Shown here one piece after another: positions 9,205-17,163 of a stretch of DNA of 64,000 bases. Within the stretch, counting starts at the first letter, position 1. Each line of letters starts with the position of its first letter. Under the pieces are notes generated by a model. That model did not search any database and was not told where the DNA came from. It worked only from the letters and a program-made list of their open reading frames with translations. This stretch comes from Xanthomonas bonasiae (GTDB lineage: Bacteria > Pseudomonadota > Gammaproteobacteria > Xanthomonadales > Xanthomonadaceae). Location of the stretch: NCBI RefSeq assembly GCF_017163705.1, contig NZ_JAFIWB010000002.1:1-64000 (forward strand), in the 5' to 3' direction. The translations under genes and the position numbers were made by a program.

Positions 9205-9207
9205 TTT
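9181..9207 (+). terminator. Intrinsic terminator of Oar-like receptor gene
   Basis: An 8-bp GC stem (CGGCCGGG with CCCGGCCG) and GCAA loop are followed by seven T. The same hairpin occurs again at 11921-11940, on the far side of the low-GC island. Confidence 0.9.
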
Positions 9208-9542
9208 GTTGGGGGGAGGGGGCTGACGCTTACGACGCGCCGTGCGTCACCAACCCCAATGCTAGCGGTCTCGACATGGCATCTTATTAGTCGCTACATT
9301 GGAACTGCGTTACAAGTTTAGCTAGCATAGGTCGGGGCTACTAGATAGCTCGGCGGTTTTTCGAAATTAGACTTTGAACACAAAATCGGCGTTCAAAATT
9401 CTGGCTTTTTTTTTGAGTTCACGTATATTCAAAAAAAGCTGGAGAAGATCTGCGCCGCATTGGTAATTCGTGGATTATTGAATTATTGGTGGCAATAAAT
9501 TGCCAATTATTCCGAAGGGTGGTTTGATAGACAAGGAGTGTT
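9208..9542. promoter_or_regulatory. AT-rich leader of Fic operon with inverted repeats
   Basis: Base composition drops sharply here compared with the flanks. It contains TTTGAAC (9373-9379) facing GTTCAAA (9391-9397), a 7-bp inverted repeat with an 11-base spacer that looks like an operator. Next comes a longer A/T hairpin, with the T-run and GA at 9406-9416 opposite TC and the A-run at 9429-9437. The Fic gene start at 9543 is preceded by AAGGAG. I see no gene here. The regulatory role is inferred from position. Confidence 0.45.
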
Positions 9543-10340
9543 ATGGCTCTCACCATGCTGGGTGTGCCACAGGAAATGATGCCTCCAGTTTTTCAAGTGT
9601 CGCGAGCCCATTGCGAGAGACTTATTGAGTTCAATTCTCATCAGGAGCCTCGTGTTTTACCCAGTGTGGTAATGGAGCGTGAAAGACTGTTTGAGATCGT
9701 TCGACGCCTTGTTCCCTTCAAAGTGCATGATCCAAGTTCCTCCAGTGGTTATAGGAGGGAGCTTATCTCAATGGCGGAGGTTGATCGCCTCTTTAAATCA
9801 GGATTTTTTGGTCCGAAGCGTGTAGATATTGGTGTAGTGCTCGAAACTCATCGGGCTTTAATGGAAATGACGGGACGGCCGAGCGCGCGATCTGTGTTTC
9901 GTAATATAGAGGTCATGGTTGGGGTTAATGCGTTCAATTCGCACGGTTTTGTTGCCCCAAAATGCGAAATCCGTGATGAATTGCGGTGGCTAATAGCCCG
10001 GGTCATGGCTCCGGAATTGATGCCGTTGCCTTTTGTCGCGGCATTTCTTTGGTTCTTTTTACATCTGCATCCGTTTAGGGATGGGAATGGGCGCTCCTCG
10101 CGTGTCATCTTGCTCAGGTTGATTTCTTGGCGGTGGGGGCTGGAATCGCAAGTGTTTCATGCGGCAGTCTCCGCCCTTTGGTATATGGAGCAAAAGAAGA
10201 CTGAGTTCGTATACGCAATGCATAGGGCCCGGTTGGGGTATGGCGCAGATTTGTATGGCGTCATTATGGATGGAATGGCTTCCTCTCAAGATCAAGGGCT
10301 CGATGAATTGGGGGCTTTTAAAGTCTGTGGTGTGACATGA
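9543..10340 (+). CDS. Fic domain protein (predicted AMPylase/nucleotidyl transferase)
   Basis: The 265-residue protein carries the complete Fic motif HPFRDGNGRSSR at residues 176-187, with the catalytic histidine, the phosphate-binding GNGR and the terminal arginine all present. Fic enzymes transfer AMP or related groups from nucleotides to protein side chains, and act as toxins, effectors or housekeeping modifiers. About 120 residues precede the Fic core and I recognise no second domain. I do not see a clear (S/T)xxxE(G/N) inhibitory helix, so autoinhibition is uncertain. Codon use and composition are AT-rich, unlike the neighbours, which points to horizontal acquisition. AAGGAG precedes the ATG, and the next gene overlaps by ATGA. 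The gene could be a toxin with the following proteins as partners, but nothing proves that. Confidence 0.85.
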   Translation: MALTMLGVPQEMMPPVFQVSRAHCERLIEFNSHQEPRVLPSVVMERERLFEIVRRLVPFKVHDPSSSSGYRRELISMAEVDRLFKSGFFGPKRVDIGVVLETHRALMEMTGRPSARSVFRNIEVMVGVNAFNSHGFVAPKCEIRDELRWLIARVMAPELMPLPFVAAFLWFFLHLHPFRDGNGRSSRVILLRLISWRWGLESQVFHAAVSALWYMEQKKTEFVYAMHRARLGYGADLYGVIMDGMASSQDQGLDELGAFKVCGVT

Positions 10341-11284
10341 CACCTCGTCGAAAAATTGCGATCAGAATTTTTTGTTTGGCCTTATTTGTCGTCTTGGTTG
10401 TCGTGATTTTTCTTAATGGGATGAATAACGGGAATGTGGATGTGGTCATTCCTGCTGGCGCTTATGAAGTCGTTTCTCAAGCAAAGTCGCGGGACTTTGT
10501 GGGTGAAAAAAATTGGGAGGCGCCAGAAGCAAAAAATTTTTCAACCGCTACCTTTGCCGTCAAGGCGCTCGCTCGACATGCTGATGCCGGGCATGGTTTG
10601 GCAGCATGTGAATTGGCTTCAATATACATTTATTGTGCCTCATTGGATCAGGAGGGTGCGCGAGTTCAACAACTCACTCTTCAGGCGCGGGACCACACTG
10701 ATCTCAGCATTGTTTCTAAGTTGGAGAGCTCTTGGAAGAAGAAGGCTGATTATTGTCTGGGGCTGCCGCCTGCCTCAACGGCAAAGATCATTGACTATCT
10801 TAGGGTTTCCGCCGACTCGGGAAATAGTTATGCTCAAAACCTCTATCTTTCGGGGGTGCTTTTTTCTGGGGATACGCTTGGTAGTATTAATCAGCTTGTC
10901 GCGTATCGTAATGGAGCAGAAGGCTTAGCCCTTCAGGCTGTGGGTCAGGGTAATGTAGATGTCATGCTACAGCTTGGTGATGCGTATTCCGGGAGGCCTC
11001 GGGCTTCTAAAGCGCTTCTATACGAAGCGGTAAGGCCGAATCCTGCGCGAGCTCTGGCGCTATTTCAAAACGCTTTACTTCGAATTGATGCAGGTACGAG
11101 AGGTGAGCCTTTGCGCATAGCTATCGGTGGTCGGATAAAAGCGTTGAACGCTTCTTATCCTGGTTTGGTTGCAGATAATAAATTTATTCCTAATTTAAAT
11201 AATTTGGATTTGTCGGGCATGCATTCTAGTTATGCGCGTCTGTATGACCCTAAAGGAAAATCGCTAGGTGAGTGTCGCCATTAG
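10337..11284 (+). CDS. Membrane-anchored Sel1/TPR-like protein of unknown function
   Basis: The 315-residue product has one N-terminal transmembrane helix (about residues 9-27, with arginines and lysine before it) and a soluble helical region outside the cytoplasm. Segments such as AVKALARHADAGHGLAACELA and YLRVSADSGNSYAQNLY look like degenerate Sel1/TPR repeats, which usually mediate protein contacts. Its start overlaps the stop of the Fic gene, so the pair is translationally coupled. It is AT-rich like its neighbours. It could be a partner or regulator of the Fic protein. I do not recognise the family with confidence. Confidence 0.7.
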   Translation: MTPRRKIAIRIFCLALFVVLVVVIFLNGMNNGNVDVVIPAGAYEVVSQAKSRDFVGEKNWEAPEAKNFSTATFAVKALARHADAGHGLAACELASIYIYCASLDQEGARVQQLTLQARDHTDLSIVSKLESSWKKKADYCLGLPPASTAKIIDYLRVSADSGNSYAQNLYLSGVLFSGDTLGSINQLVAYRNGAEGLALQAVGQGNVDVMLQLGDAYSGRPRASKALLYEAVRPNPARALALFQNALLRIDAGTRGEPLRIAIGGRIKALNASYPGLVADNKFIPNLNNLDLSGMHSSYARLYDPKGKSLGECRH

Positions 11285-11338
11285 TGAAGTGGTCACTAAG
11301 TGTCGTGGAGTAGTATTACTATAAATGGAGGTTAAGTG

Positions 11339-11860
11339 ATGAAGCTAGAAAATGCTGTCCGATTGGTGCTTGGCGTTGCGATGGTATTTGGTGCATATGT
11401 TAACGATGCAAGTGCATCGTCCTGTATAGCGGAATCGACAGTTATAACTATTATTAATTGCCCTCCTGGCAGTACAAATCCAAATCCCGAGTGGCCTTTC
11501 CCAGATGTGACTCCACCAGATTCTACCTGGTATGCAACTATCCTTGTTCCAGATGCTCCTGCTAATCCATATTATGTCACGTGTGGATCGCCGGTGGAAG
11601 ATCGAGTGAATCACGCTCGATATGCTTTGACGTATTATATGGCTGATCAGGACGCCAAGAATGGCGCGCACTACGACACGATGCCAAACACTTTTTGGTA
11701 CGTTAGATACAATGATGGCAAGTATCAGGTGTTCATGGATAATGATGCGTATAGCGCAGGAACGCCAGTCAATCCTGGCAATATAGAGATCGCTCCTTGG
11801 CAGCCGCCCAGTCAATGTGATGTTCTTGAGGACAATTTGCTTCCTTGGCCAACGTACTGA
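11339..11860 (+). CDS. Small secreted protein of unknown function
   Basis: The ATG at 11339 has GGAGG seven bases upstream (a GTG three bases earlier is possible) and gives 173 residues. There is a signal peptide ending about ASA (residues 25-27), and the mature part has four cysteines, many Pro/Tyr/Asp residues and a WYVRYNDGKYQVFMD segment. No lipobox or membrane segment follows the signal, so it should be periplasmic or secreted, perhaps with disulfides. It is the third gene of the low-GC island, 54 bases after the membrane protein, and lies just before the duplicated terminator. I do not recognise the family. Confidence 0.7.
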   Translation: MKLENAVRLVLGVAMVFGAYVNDASASSCIAESTVITIINCPPGSTNPNPEWPFPDVTPPDSTWYATILVPDAPANPYYVTCGSPVEDRVNHARYALTYYMADQDAKNGAHYDTMPNTFWYVRYNDGKYQVFMDNDAYSAGTPVNPGNIEIAPWQPPSQCDVLEDNLLPWPTY

Positions 11861-11919
11861 GTCATTGGCACTATGGAGGCATCTGAGGAGTTGTGTAACC
11901 CTCTGAGAGATGGCAAGAG

Positions 11920-11944
11920 ACGGCCGGGGCAACCCGGCCGTTTT
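11920..11944. repeat. Right direct repeat flanking low-GC island
   Basis: This is an exact 25-base copy of 9180-9204, followed as on the left side by GGCTGACGCT after a short variable spacer (11955-11964). Composition returns to high GC immediately beyond it. Confidence 0.85.
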
Positions 11945-11950
11945 CTTTTG
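11921..11950 (+). terminator. Duplicated terminator at right edge of low-GC island
   Basis: The hairpin is identical to that at 9181-9200 (8-bp stem, GCAA loop) and is followed by TTTTCTTTT. It ends the island's transcription unit. Confidence 0.85.
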
Positions 11951-12000
11951 CGGAGGCTGACGCTAAAGTCGCCGTTGACGACAACGACAAGAATTCCGAT

Positions 12001-13389
12001 ATGACGACGAGCAATACGGCAGCGCGGGCGCTGCCGGTAGTGGACGCGCGGATCTACCCGCGCGGCGGCCTGGACATCCTCTCGCGCGCCGAAGTGGCGC
12101 GCCTGCGCGACGCCTCCAGCGGCGGCCTGCACGAGCTGCTGCGGCGCTGCGCGCTGGCGGTGCTGACCAGCGGCAGCGCCTCGGACGACCCGCGCGCCGC
12201 GCGCGACCTGTACCCCGACTTCGACATCCAGGTCGCCCAGCGCGACCGCGGCGTGCGCATCGACCTGCTCAACGCGCCGGCGATGGCGTTCGTGGATGGG
12301 GAGATCATCAACGGCGTAGCCGAACTGCTGTTCGCCGTGATTCGCGACCTGGCCTACATGGCCATCGAACTCGGCCCGGACTCGGCCGCCGACCTCGACT
12401 CCACCGAAGGCATCACCAGCGCCGTGTTCGGCCAACTGCGCAACGCGCGCATCCTGCAGCCTGCCGATCCGAACCTGGTGGTGTGCTGGGGCGGCCATTC
12501 CATTTCGCGCGACGAGTACCTGTACACCAAGCAGGTCGGCTACGAGCTGGGCCTGCGCGGGCTGGACATCTGCACCGGCTGCGGCCCGGGCGCGATGAAG
12601 GGGCCGATGAAGGGCGCTACCATCGCCCATGCCAAGCAGCGCAAGCGCGACAACCGCTACATCGGCATCACCGAGCCGGGCATCATCGCCGCCGAGTCGC
12701 CGAACCCGATCGTCAACCATCTGGTGATCATGCCGGACATCGAGAAGCGCCTGGAGGCCTTCGTCCGCATCGGCCACGGCATCATCGTGTTCCCCGGCGG
12801 CGTCGGCACCGCCGAGGAAATCCTGTACCTGCTCGGCATCCTGCTGCGCGAGGAGAACCGCGGCCTGCCGTTCCCGCTGATCCTGACCGGCCCGACCATC
12901 GCCGCGCCGTACTTCGAGCAGATCGACCGGTTCCTGCGCCTGACCCTGGGCGAGGCGGCCACCTCCCGCTACCAGATCATCGTCGGCGACCCGGTCGCGG
13001 TGGCGCGCAAGATGGCCGAGGGCATCCAGCAGGTGCGTCTGTACCGCAAGGACCAGAAGGACGCGTTCTACTTCAACTGGTCGGTGGACATCCCGCTGGA
13101 GTATCAGCGTCCGTTCGTGCCCAGCCACGAGGCGATGGCCGCGCTCGACCTGCATCACGGGCGCCCGCCGCACGCGTTGGCGGCGGACCTGCGCCGCGCC
13201 TTCTCCGGCATCGTCGCCGGCAACGTCAAGGAAGACGGCATGCGCCGCATCGAGGAGTACGGCCCGTTCGAGATCCACGGCGACGCGGACATGATGCAGG
13301 CCCTGGACGAACTGCTGCGCGCCTTCGTCGAGCAACGCCGGATGAAGATTTCCGGTGAGTACCGGCCTTGTTATCGGGTCATGGCCTGA
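12001..13389 (+). CDS. ppnN: Nucleotide 5'-monophosphate nucleosidase, LOG family
   Basis: The 462-residue protein matches the E. coli PpnN (YgdH) layout of about 454 residues. An N-terminal PpnN-type domain (about 1-140) precedes a LOG-type Rossmann core with GGHSISRDEY and the signature PGGVGTAEE (near residue 265), followed by a C-terminal extension. PpnN cleaves purine and pyrimidine nucleoside monophosphates to base and ribose 5-phosphate and responds to (p)ppGpp in E. coli. It is cytoplasmic. Its 3' end overlaps the convergent histidine kinase gene by 11 bases, so the two transcripts are complementary at their ends. Confidence 0.9.
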   Translation: MTTSNTAARALPVVDARIYPRGGLDILSRAEVARLRDASSGGLHELLRRCALAVLTSGSASDDPRAARDLYPDFDIQVAQRDRGVRIDLLNAPAMAFVDGEIINGVAELLFAVIRDLAYMAIELGPDSAADLDSTEGITSAVFGQLRNARILQPADPNLVVCWGGHSISRDEYLYTKQVGYELGLRGLDICTGCGPGAMKGPMKGATIAHAKQRKRDNRYIGITEPGIIAAESPNPIVNHLVIMPDIEKRLEAFVRIGHGIIVFPGGVGTAEEILYLLGILLREENRGLPFPLILTGPTIAAPYFEQIDRFLRLTLGEAATSRYQIIVGDPVAVARKMAEGIQQVRLYRKDQKDAFYFNWSVDIPLEYQRPFVPSHEAMAALDLHHGRPPHALAADLRRAFSGIVAGNVKEDGMRRIEEYGPFEIHGDADMMQALDELLRAFVEQRRMKISGEYRPCYRVMA

Positions 13390-14413
13390 GTTCGATCCGG
13401 ATCGTCGCCACGAACAAGGCGTCGTCCTCCAGGCCCGTGCTCAGGACGCCGCCCTGCATGCTTTCCAGGCGGGTGCGCAATGCCGACAAGCCGACCCGGT
13501 GGCCACGACCCAGATGAGGCGTGGAACCGGCCGGGGGCAGCGTATTGCTGACGTCGATCTTCAGTTGGTTGTGTGCTTCGCCGATGGCGATGCGGATTTC
13601 GCCGCCATCGGGCGAGCATTCGATGCCGTGATGCACAGCGTTCTCGACCAGGGGTTGCAGCGAAAGCCGCGGGACCCTGGCCTGCGGCAGCGGCGACGGT
13701 AGCGCCCAGTGCACGCGCAGGCGCGTTCCGAAACGAATGGCTTCGATGTCGAGGTAGCGCCTTGCCAGGTCGATTTCGTCGTCGAGGTTGACCAGGTCGG
13801 GCGTTGCCAGCGCAGCGCGGAACAGATCGGATAGATCCATCAGCAACTGTTCGACTTGCTGCGGTTGGCGATGCACCAGCATCACCGCGGTGTTGAGCGT
13901 ATTGAACAGGAAGTGCGGTTGCACGCGCGCGGTGAGCGCGTCGATTTCCGCCTGTTTGGCGCGTTCGACCAACTGCTTGATGCGGATATGGTTGTTCAAC
14001 GCAGCCATGCCGAGCAGGCCGATCAGCAATGCGATGCCGGACAGCTGCAGCGAGAGTGTCAGCCATGCCGCGGTCGATAGCTGCCAGTAGTCGCCGAACG
14101 CGGACAGGATCACCCAGCTGATCAACCAGGTCAGCAATTGCATCAGGCCAAGCGTCGCGGCGGTGATCAGCAGGATGCCTCTTCCGGCCAGGGCGCGGCG
14201 CAGCATCAGCAGGCTGGCCAGGGTCAGCAATGCCACCCATTGGATGCCGAGCGACGCCAGGCCGAAATAGACCCAGCGGTTTCCCCCCGGACCCTGACTC
14301 GGGGTCAGCGCCAGGATGGCGGCGATGCATTCGCCGGCCATCACGATCCAGATCAGGGTGGATGGCTGCTTGAGCACCTGCAACTGGTCGTTCGAGTACG
14401 CGGGGGAGGGCAT
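13379..14413 (-). CDS. algZ: AlgZ/FimS-type (LytS family) sensor histidine kinase
   Basis: The 344-residue protein has about four transmembrane helices within residues 20-150, a coiled linker, and a His_kinase domain whose phosphoacceptor lies in VQPHFLFNTLN (about residues 175-185). An HATPase domain with an N-box (LVENAVHHGI) and a degenerate G region completes it. This is the AlgZ/FimS/LytS architecture. In Pseudomonas the FimS/AlgR pair controls the fimU-pilVWXY1Y2E operon. Here the kinase gene lies directly divergent from that operon, but no algR response regulator is beside it. Its downstream neighbour is the convergent ppnN gene. Confidence 0.85.
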   Translation of the reverse strand: MPSPAYSNDQLQVLKQPSTLIWIVMAGECIAAILALTPSQGPGGNRWVYFGLASLGIQWVALLTLASLLMLRRALAGRGILLITAATLGLMQLLTWLISWVILSAFGDYWQLSTAAWLTLSLQLSGIALLIGLLGMAALNNHIRIKQLVERAKQAEIDALTARVQPHFLFNTLNTAVMLVHRQPQQVEQLLMDLSDLFRAALATPDLVNLDDEIDLARRYLDIEAIRFGTRLRVHWALPSPLPQARVPRLSLQPLVENAVHHGIECSPDGGEIRIAIGEAHNQLKIDVSNTLPPAGSTPHLGRGHRVGLSALRTRLESMQGGVLSTGLEDDALFVATIRIELRP

Positions 14414-14569
14414 CGAGGGCGGGCGGAGGAGGGTAGACGCGCATCATGCCGGCAACGGCGTCGGTCCGCACGATCCGTTCAGTCCCCGATATCTGCCATC
14501 CGTCGGCGATGGCTGGCGCGGCGGCGCTACTCCCGTTAGCGTTCGCTTGGGGAAATTTGGGGAGACGAT

Positions 14570-15142
14570 ATGTGCGTTCCTGAGCAGCGTGACCTTGCCG
14601 GATCGGGGCAGCGCGGGTTCACGCTGGTAGAACTGATGGTCACGGTCGCCGTGCTGGCGATCATCATGGCGCTGGCGTTTCCCAGCTTCACCATGCTGAT
14701 CCGCAGCAACCGACTGACCAGCACCGCCAATGAGCTGGTCGCTGCCTTGCAGGCGTCCCGTTCCGAGGCGGTGCGCCTGAATGGCGGAGTCAGTCTGTGC
14801 CGCAGCGACGACGGCAGCACCTGCGCCAGCGGCGGCGACTGGACCCATCTGCTGACGGTGACGCGCGACGGCACCGTGCTACGGACCACAACGCTGCGCA
14901 CCGGCCTGTCGGTGTCGAGTCCGGCGCTGGATGCGTCGGGCGACAAGATCACGTTCGGTGCGGATGGCATCGCCCGTGACAGCAACGGTGCATCGCTCAA
15001 CACCGATGAAATGATCGTCGTCTGCATGCCGGTCACCAGTCCCTCCGACAACGTGCGCACCGTGTCGATGAGCGGAGGCAGTCGGGTTTCCATCTTGCGC
15101 AGTTCGAACGGCGGCCAGTGTTCGGCCCAGACCGCTCCTTGA
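14570..15142 (+). CDS. fimU: Type IV pilus minor pseudopilin FimU/GspH family
   Basis: The 190-residue product has the class III prepilin signal RG|FTLVELMVTV, with PilD cleavage after Gly16, glutamate at mature position 5, and a hydrophobic helix that packs in the pilus core. The rest is a GspH/FimT-type globular domain with cysteine pairs. It opens the fimU-pilV-pilW-pilX-pilY1-pilE operon, whose products prime assembly of type IV pili. It lacks the C-terminal GRxR motif found in the fimT gene at 21513, which supports calling this one FimU. Confidence 0.85.
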   Translation: MCVPEQRDLAGSGQRGFTLVELMVTVAVLAIIMALAFPSFTMLIRSNRLTSTANELVAALQASRSEAVRLNGGVSLCRSDDGSTCASGGDWTHLLTVTRDGTVLRTTTLRTGLSVSSPALDASGDKITFGADGIARDSNGASLNTDEMIVVCMPVTSPSDNVRTVSMSGGSRVSILRSSNGGQCSAQTAP

Positions 15143-15156
15143 AAAGCAGAGGCGCT

Positions 15157-15621
15157 ATGAAACGGCTCCACAGTGGCAGGAACATCGCCGGCGTCACCCT
15201 CATCGAGGTGATGATCTCCGTGCTGATACTCGGGATCGGGATGCTCGGCGTCGCCGCAATGCAGACGACAGCGTTGCGCAACAACCAGAGCGCGATGCAG
15301 CGCAGCCAGATCGTGATGCAGACCTACACCATCCTGGATGCGATGCGCGCCAACCGTGACGCCGCGCTGATTGGCGGCTACAACACCTCGGGGATGGTCT
15401 GTACGGCGCCCACTGGCGGCAGCCTGATCGAGAATGACCAGGCCGCGTGGCTGGCTGGCCTGAAGGACGCTGTCGGTGGTGATCCCGAGACCACATGCGG
15501 TTCCATCGCCTGTCTCGATGGGAATTGCACAATCGGCGTCCAGTGGGACGACAGCCGTGCAAAAGACGCCGCCGATAATGGCAGTGCCACGCAAAAGCTG
15601 GAAACGGTGACGCAGCTGTGA
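15157..15621 (+). CDS. pilV: Type IV pilus minor pilin PilV
   Basis: I chose the ATG at 15157 because AGAGG precedes it and it places the prepilin site AG|VTLIEVM at residues 11-19. The protein has 154 residues, with a hydrophobic N-terminal helix and a small cysteine-containing C-terminal domain. It is part of the priming complex for pilus assembly. The stop overlaps the GTG start of pilW. Confidence 0.85.
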   Translation: MKRLHSGRNIAGVTLIEVMISVLILGIGMLGVAAMQTTALRNNQSAMQRSQIVMQTYTILDAMRANRDAALIGGYNTSGMVCTAPTGGSLIENDQAAWLAGLKDAVGGDPETTCGSIACLDGNCTIGVQWDDSRAKDAADNGSATQKLETVTQL

Positions 15622-16580
15622 GAATCATCTTCTTTCGTACGTCACCGTCGCGCCAATCCGGCTTCAATCTGGTCGAGTTGATGATCTCGATGCTGCTCGG
15701 CCTGCTGGTGGTCGGCGCGGCCGTCGGTATTTTCCTGTCCAATCGCAAGACCTATGCAGCTACCGAAGGCCTCAGCCGTGTCCAGGAATCGGCCCGCATC
15801 GCCTTCGAGATGATGGCGCGGGACATCCGCGAGGCCGGCGGCAATCCTTGCGATTCGGGACTGCCCGTGGCCAACGTGTTGTCCGACCCTACCGCGACCT
15901 GGTGGAAGGACTGGGCGCAGCCGCTGCAGGGGTTCGACAACAGCAGTCCGCCTGGCATCACGTCCAAGAGCGGCACCGATGCGATTCAGGTGCTGTCCGC
16001 CAGCACCGGCGGCGCCACAGTCACCGCGCATAACGCCGGCACCCAGACCCTCACCCTCAACGCCGCCGCCCCCGATCTGCATGCCAATGCGGTGATGTTG
16101 CTGTGCGACCGGCAGCAGGTCGCGGTGTTGCAGGCCGATGGGGTCTCCGGCACCAGCGTGACCTACGCAAGCGGTTCCTTGAACGCATGCAATCGGTTGG
16201 GTCGCCTGCCCGGCGTCTGCGTTGCCGGTTCCAACAGTTACACCTACGAAATGAACTCCCTGCTGACCGAACTGCGCGCAGTACGTTGGTATCTGGCCGA
16301 CAACACGCGCGGCGGCACGTCGTTGTACCAGGCCGTGGTCGGGCCGGGCGGCACGATCACCGTCAACGAGATCACCGAAGGCGTCTCGAATCTGCAGTTC
16401 GAGTATCTGTTGACAGGGGCCAGCACCTATGAACCCGGCACTGCAGGCCTGAACTGGGCCAACGTGGTGGCGGTCAAGGTCGTCATGACGGTCAATTCCG
16501 CAGATGCCGTCAGTAGCGACAATACGCAGCTGTCGCGCGAGGTGACGACGATCGTGAGCATCAGGAACAGGAATTCGTGA
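15618..16580 (+). CDS. pilW: Type IV pilus minor pilin PilW
   Basis: It starts at a GTG overlapping the pilV stop and gives 320 residues. The prepilin motif SG|FNLVELMISM has the conserved Glu at mature position 5. A long variable C-terminal part carries several cysteines, typical of PilW. It acts in the inner membrane and pilus tip complex with FimU, PilV, PilX and PilY1. Confidence 0.85.
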   Translation: MRIIFFRTSPSRQSGFNLVELMISMLLGLLVVGAAVGIFLSNRKTYAATEGLSRVQESARIAFEMMARDIREAGGNPCDSGLPVANVLSDPTATWWKDWAQPLQGFDNSSPPGITSKSGTDAIQVLSASTGGATVTAHNAGTQTLTLNAAAPDLHANAVMLLCDRQQVAVLQADGVSGTSVTYASGSLNACNRLGRLPGVCVAGSNSYTYEMNSLLTELRAVRWYLADNTRGGTSLYQAVVGPGGTITVNEITEGVSNLQFEYLLTGASTYEPGTAGLNWANVVAVKVVMTVNSADAVSSDNTQLSREVTTIVSIRNRNS

Positions 16581-17152
16581 GCATGAATTCGCCCATCCAT
16601 CGGCAATCCGGTATCTCCCTCATCATCGTATTGATGCTGTTGCTGGTCATGACCTTGCTGGGTCTGGCGGTGCTGCGCAGTACCCTGCTGGAAGAGCGCA
16701 TGTCGTCCAACATGTACGACCGCAGCCTGGCATTCCAGGCGGCGGAAGGCGCGCTGCGCGACGCGGAGAAAGTCATCCAGGGCGCCGCCGCAAGCGGCAA
16801 TCCCGTGGGGTTCAACTGTTCCTCTGGTACGACGGTATGTCCTGCGGTGCCGAGCAATACCTATACCGGCAATGTCAACGGGTGTGCGCTGGGGGCCCAG
16901 GAGTGCTGGGTGGATGCCGCCGTTACCCAGAAGCTCCAGTCCAGTGCTGCGCAGTACTACATCCAGTACATGGGGCAGCGTACCAGCGAAGACCAACTTG
17001 GCCTGGGCTCCAGCATCAACCAGAACCAGTACGGCGGTACCGGCGGTACCTCGCTCGAACACTATTACCGCGTCATCGCGCGTAGCGCCAACCCCACCGC
17101 GGCAGGTGGGCGCGCGATCGTCGTGCTGCAAACCAACGTCACCGTCAAGTAA
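16577..17152 (+). CDS. pilX: Type IV pilus assembly protein PilX
   Basis: This 191-residue protein starts at a GTG overlapping the pilW stop; an ATG six bases later is an alternative. The N-terminal segment [13 protein letters not shown] matches PilX_N, in which the usual position-5 glutamate is absent. The remainder is soluble and Ser/Gly-rich. It works with PilY1 at the pilus tip. The gene is followed after 11 bases by pilY1. Confidence 0.85.
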   Translation: MSMNSPIHRQSGISLIIVLMLLLVMTLLGLAVLRSTLLEERMSSNMYDRSLAFQAAEGALRDAEKVIQGAAASGNPVGFNCSSGTTVCPAVPSNTYTGNVNGCALGAQECWVDAAVTQKLQSSAAQYYIQYMGQRTSEDQLGLGSSINQNQYGGTGGTSLEHYYRVIARSANPTAAGGRAIVVLQTNVTVK

Positions 17153-17163
17153 GGGCCTTCACC

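Noticed and set aside
9543-10340. Fic protein as an effector of the type IV secretion system
   Set aside because: It lacks the C-terminal XVIPCD-like region with a Gln-rich tail expected of such effectors, and lies 15 kb away in an unrelated island.
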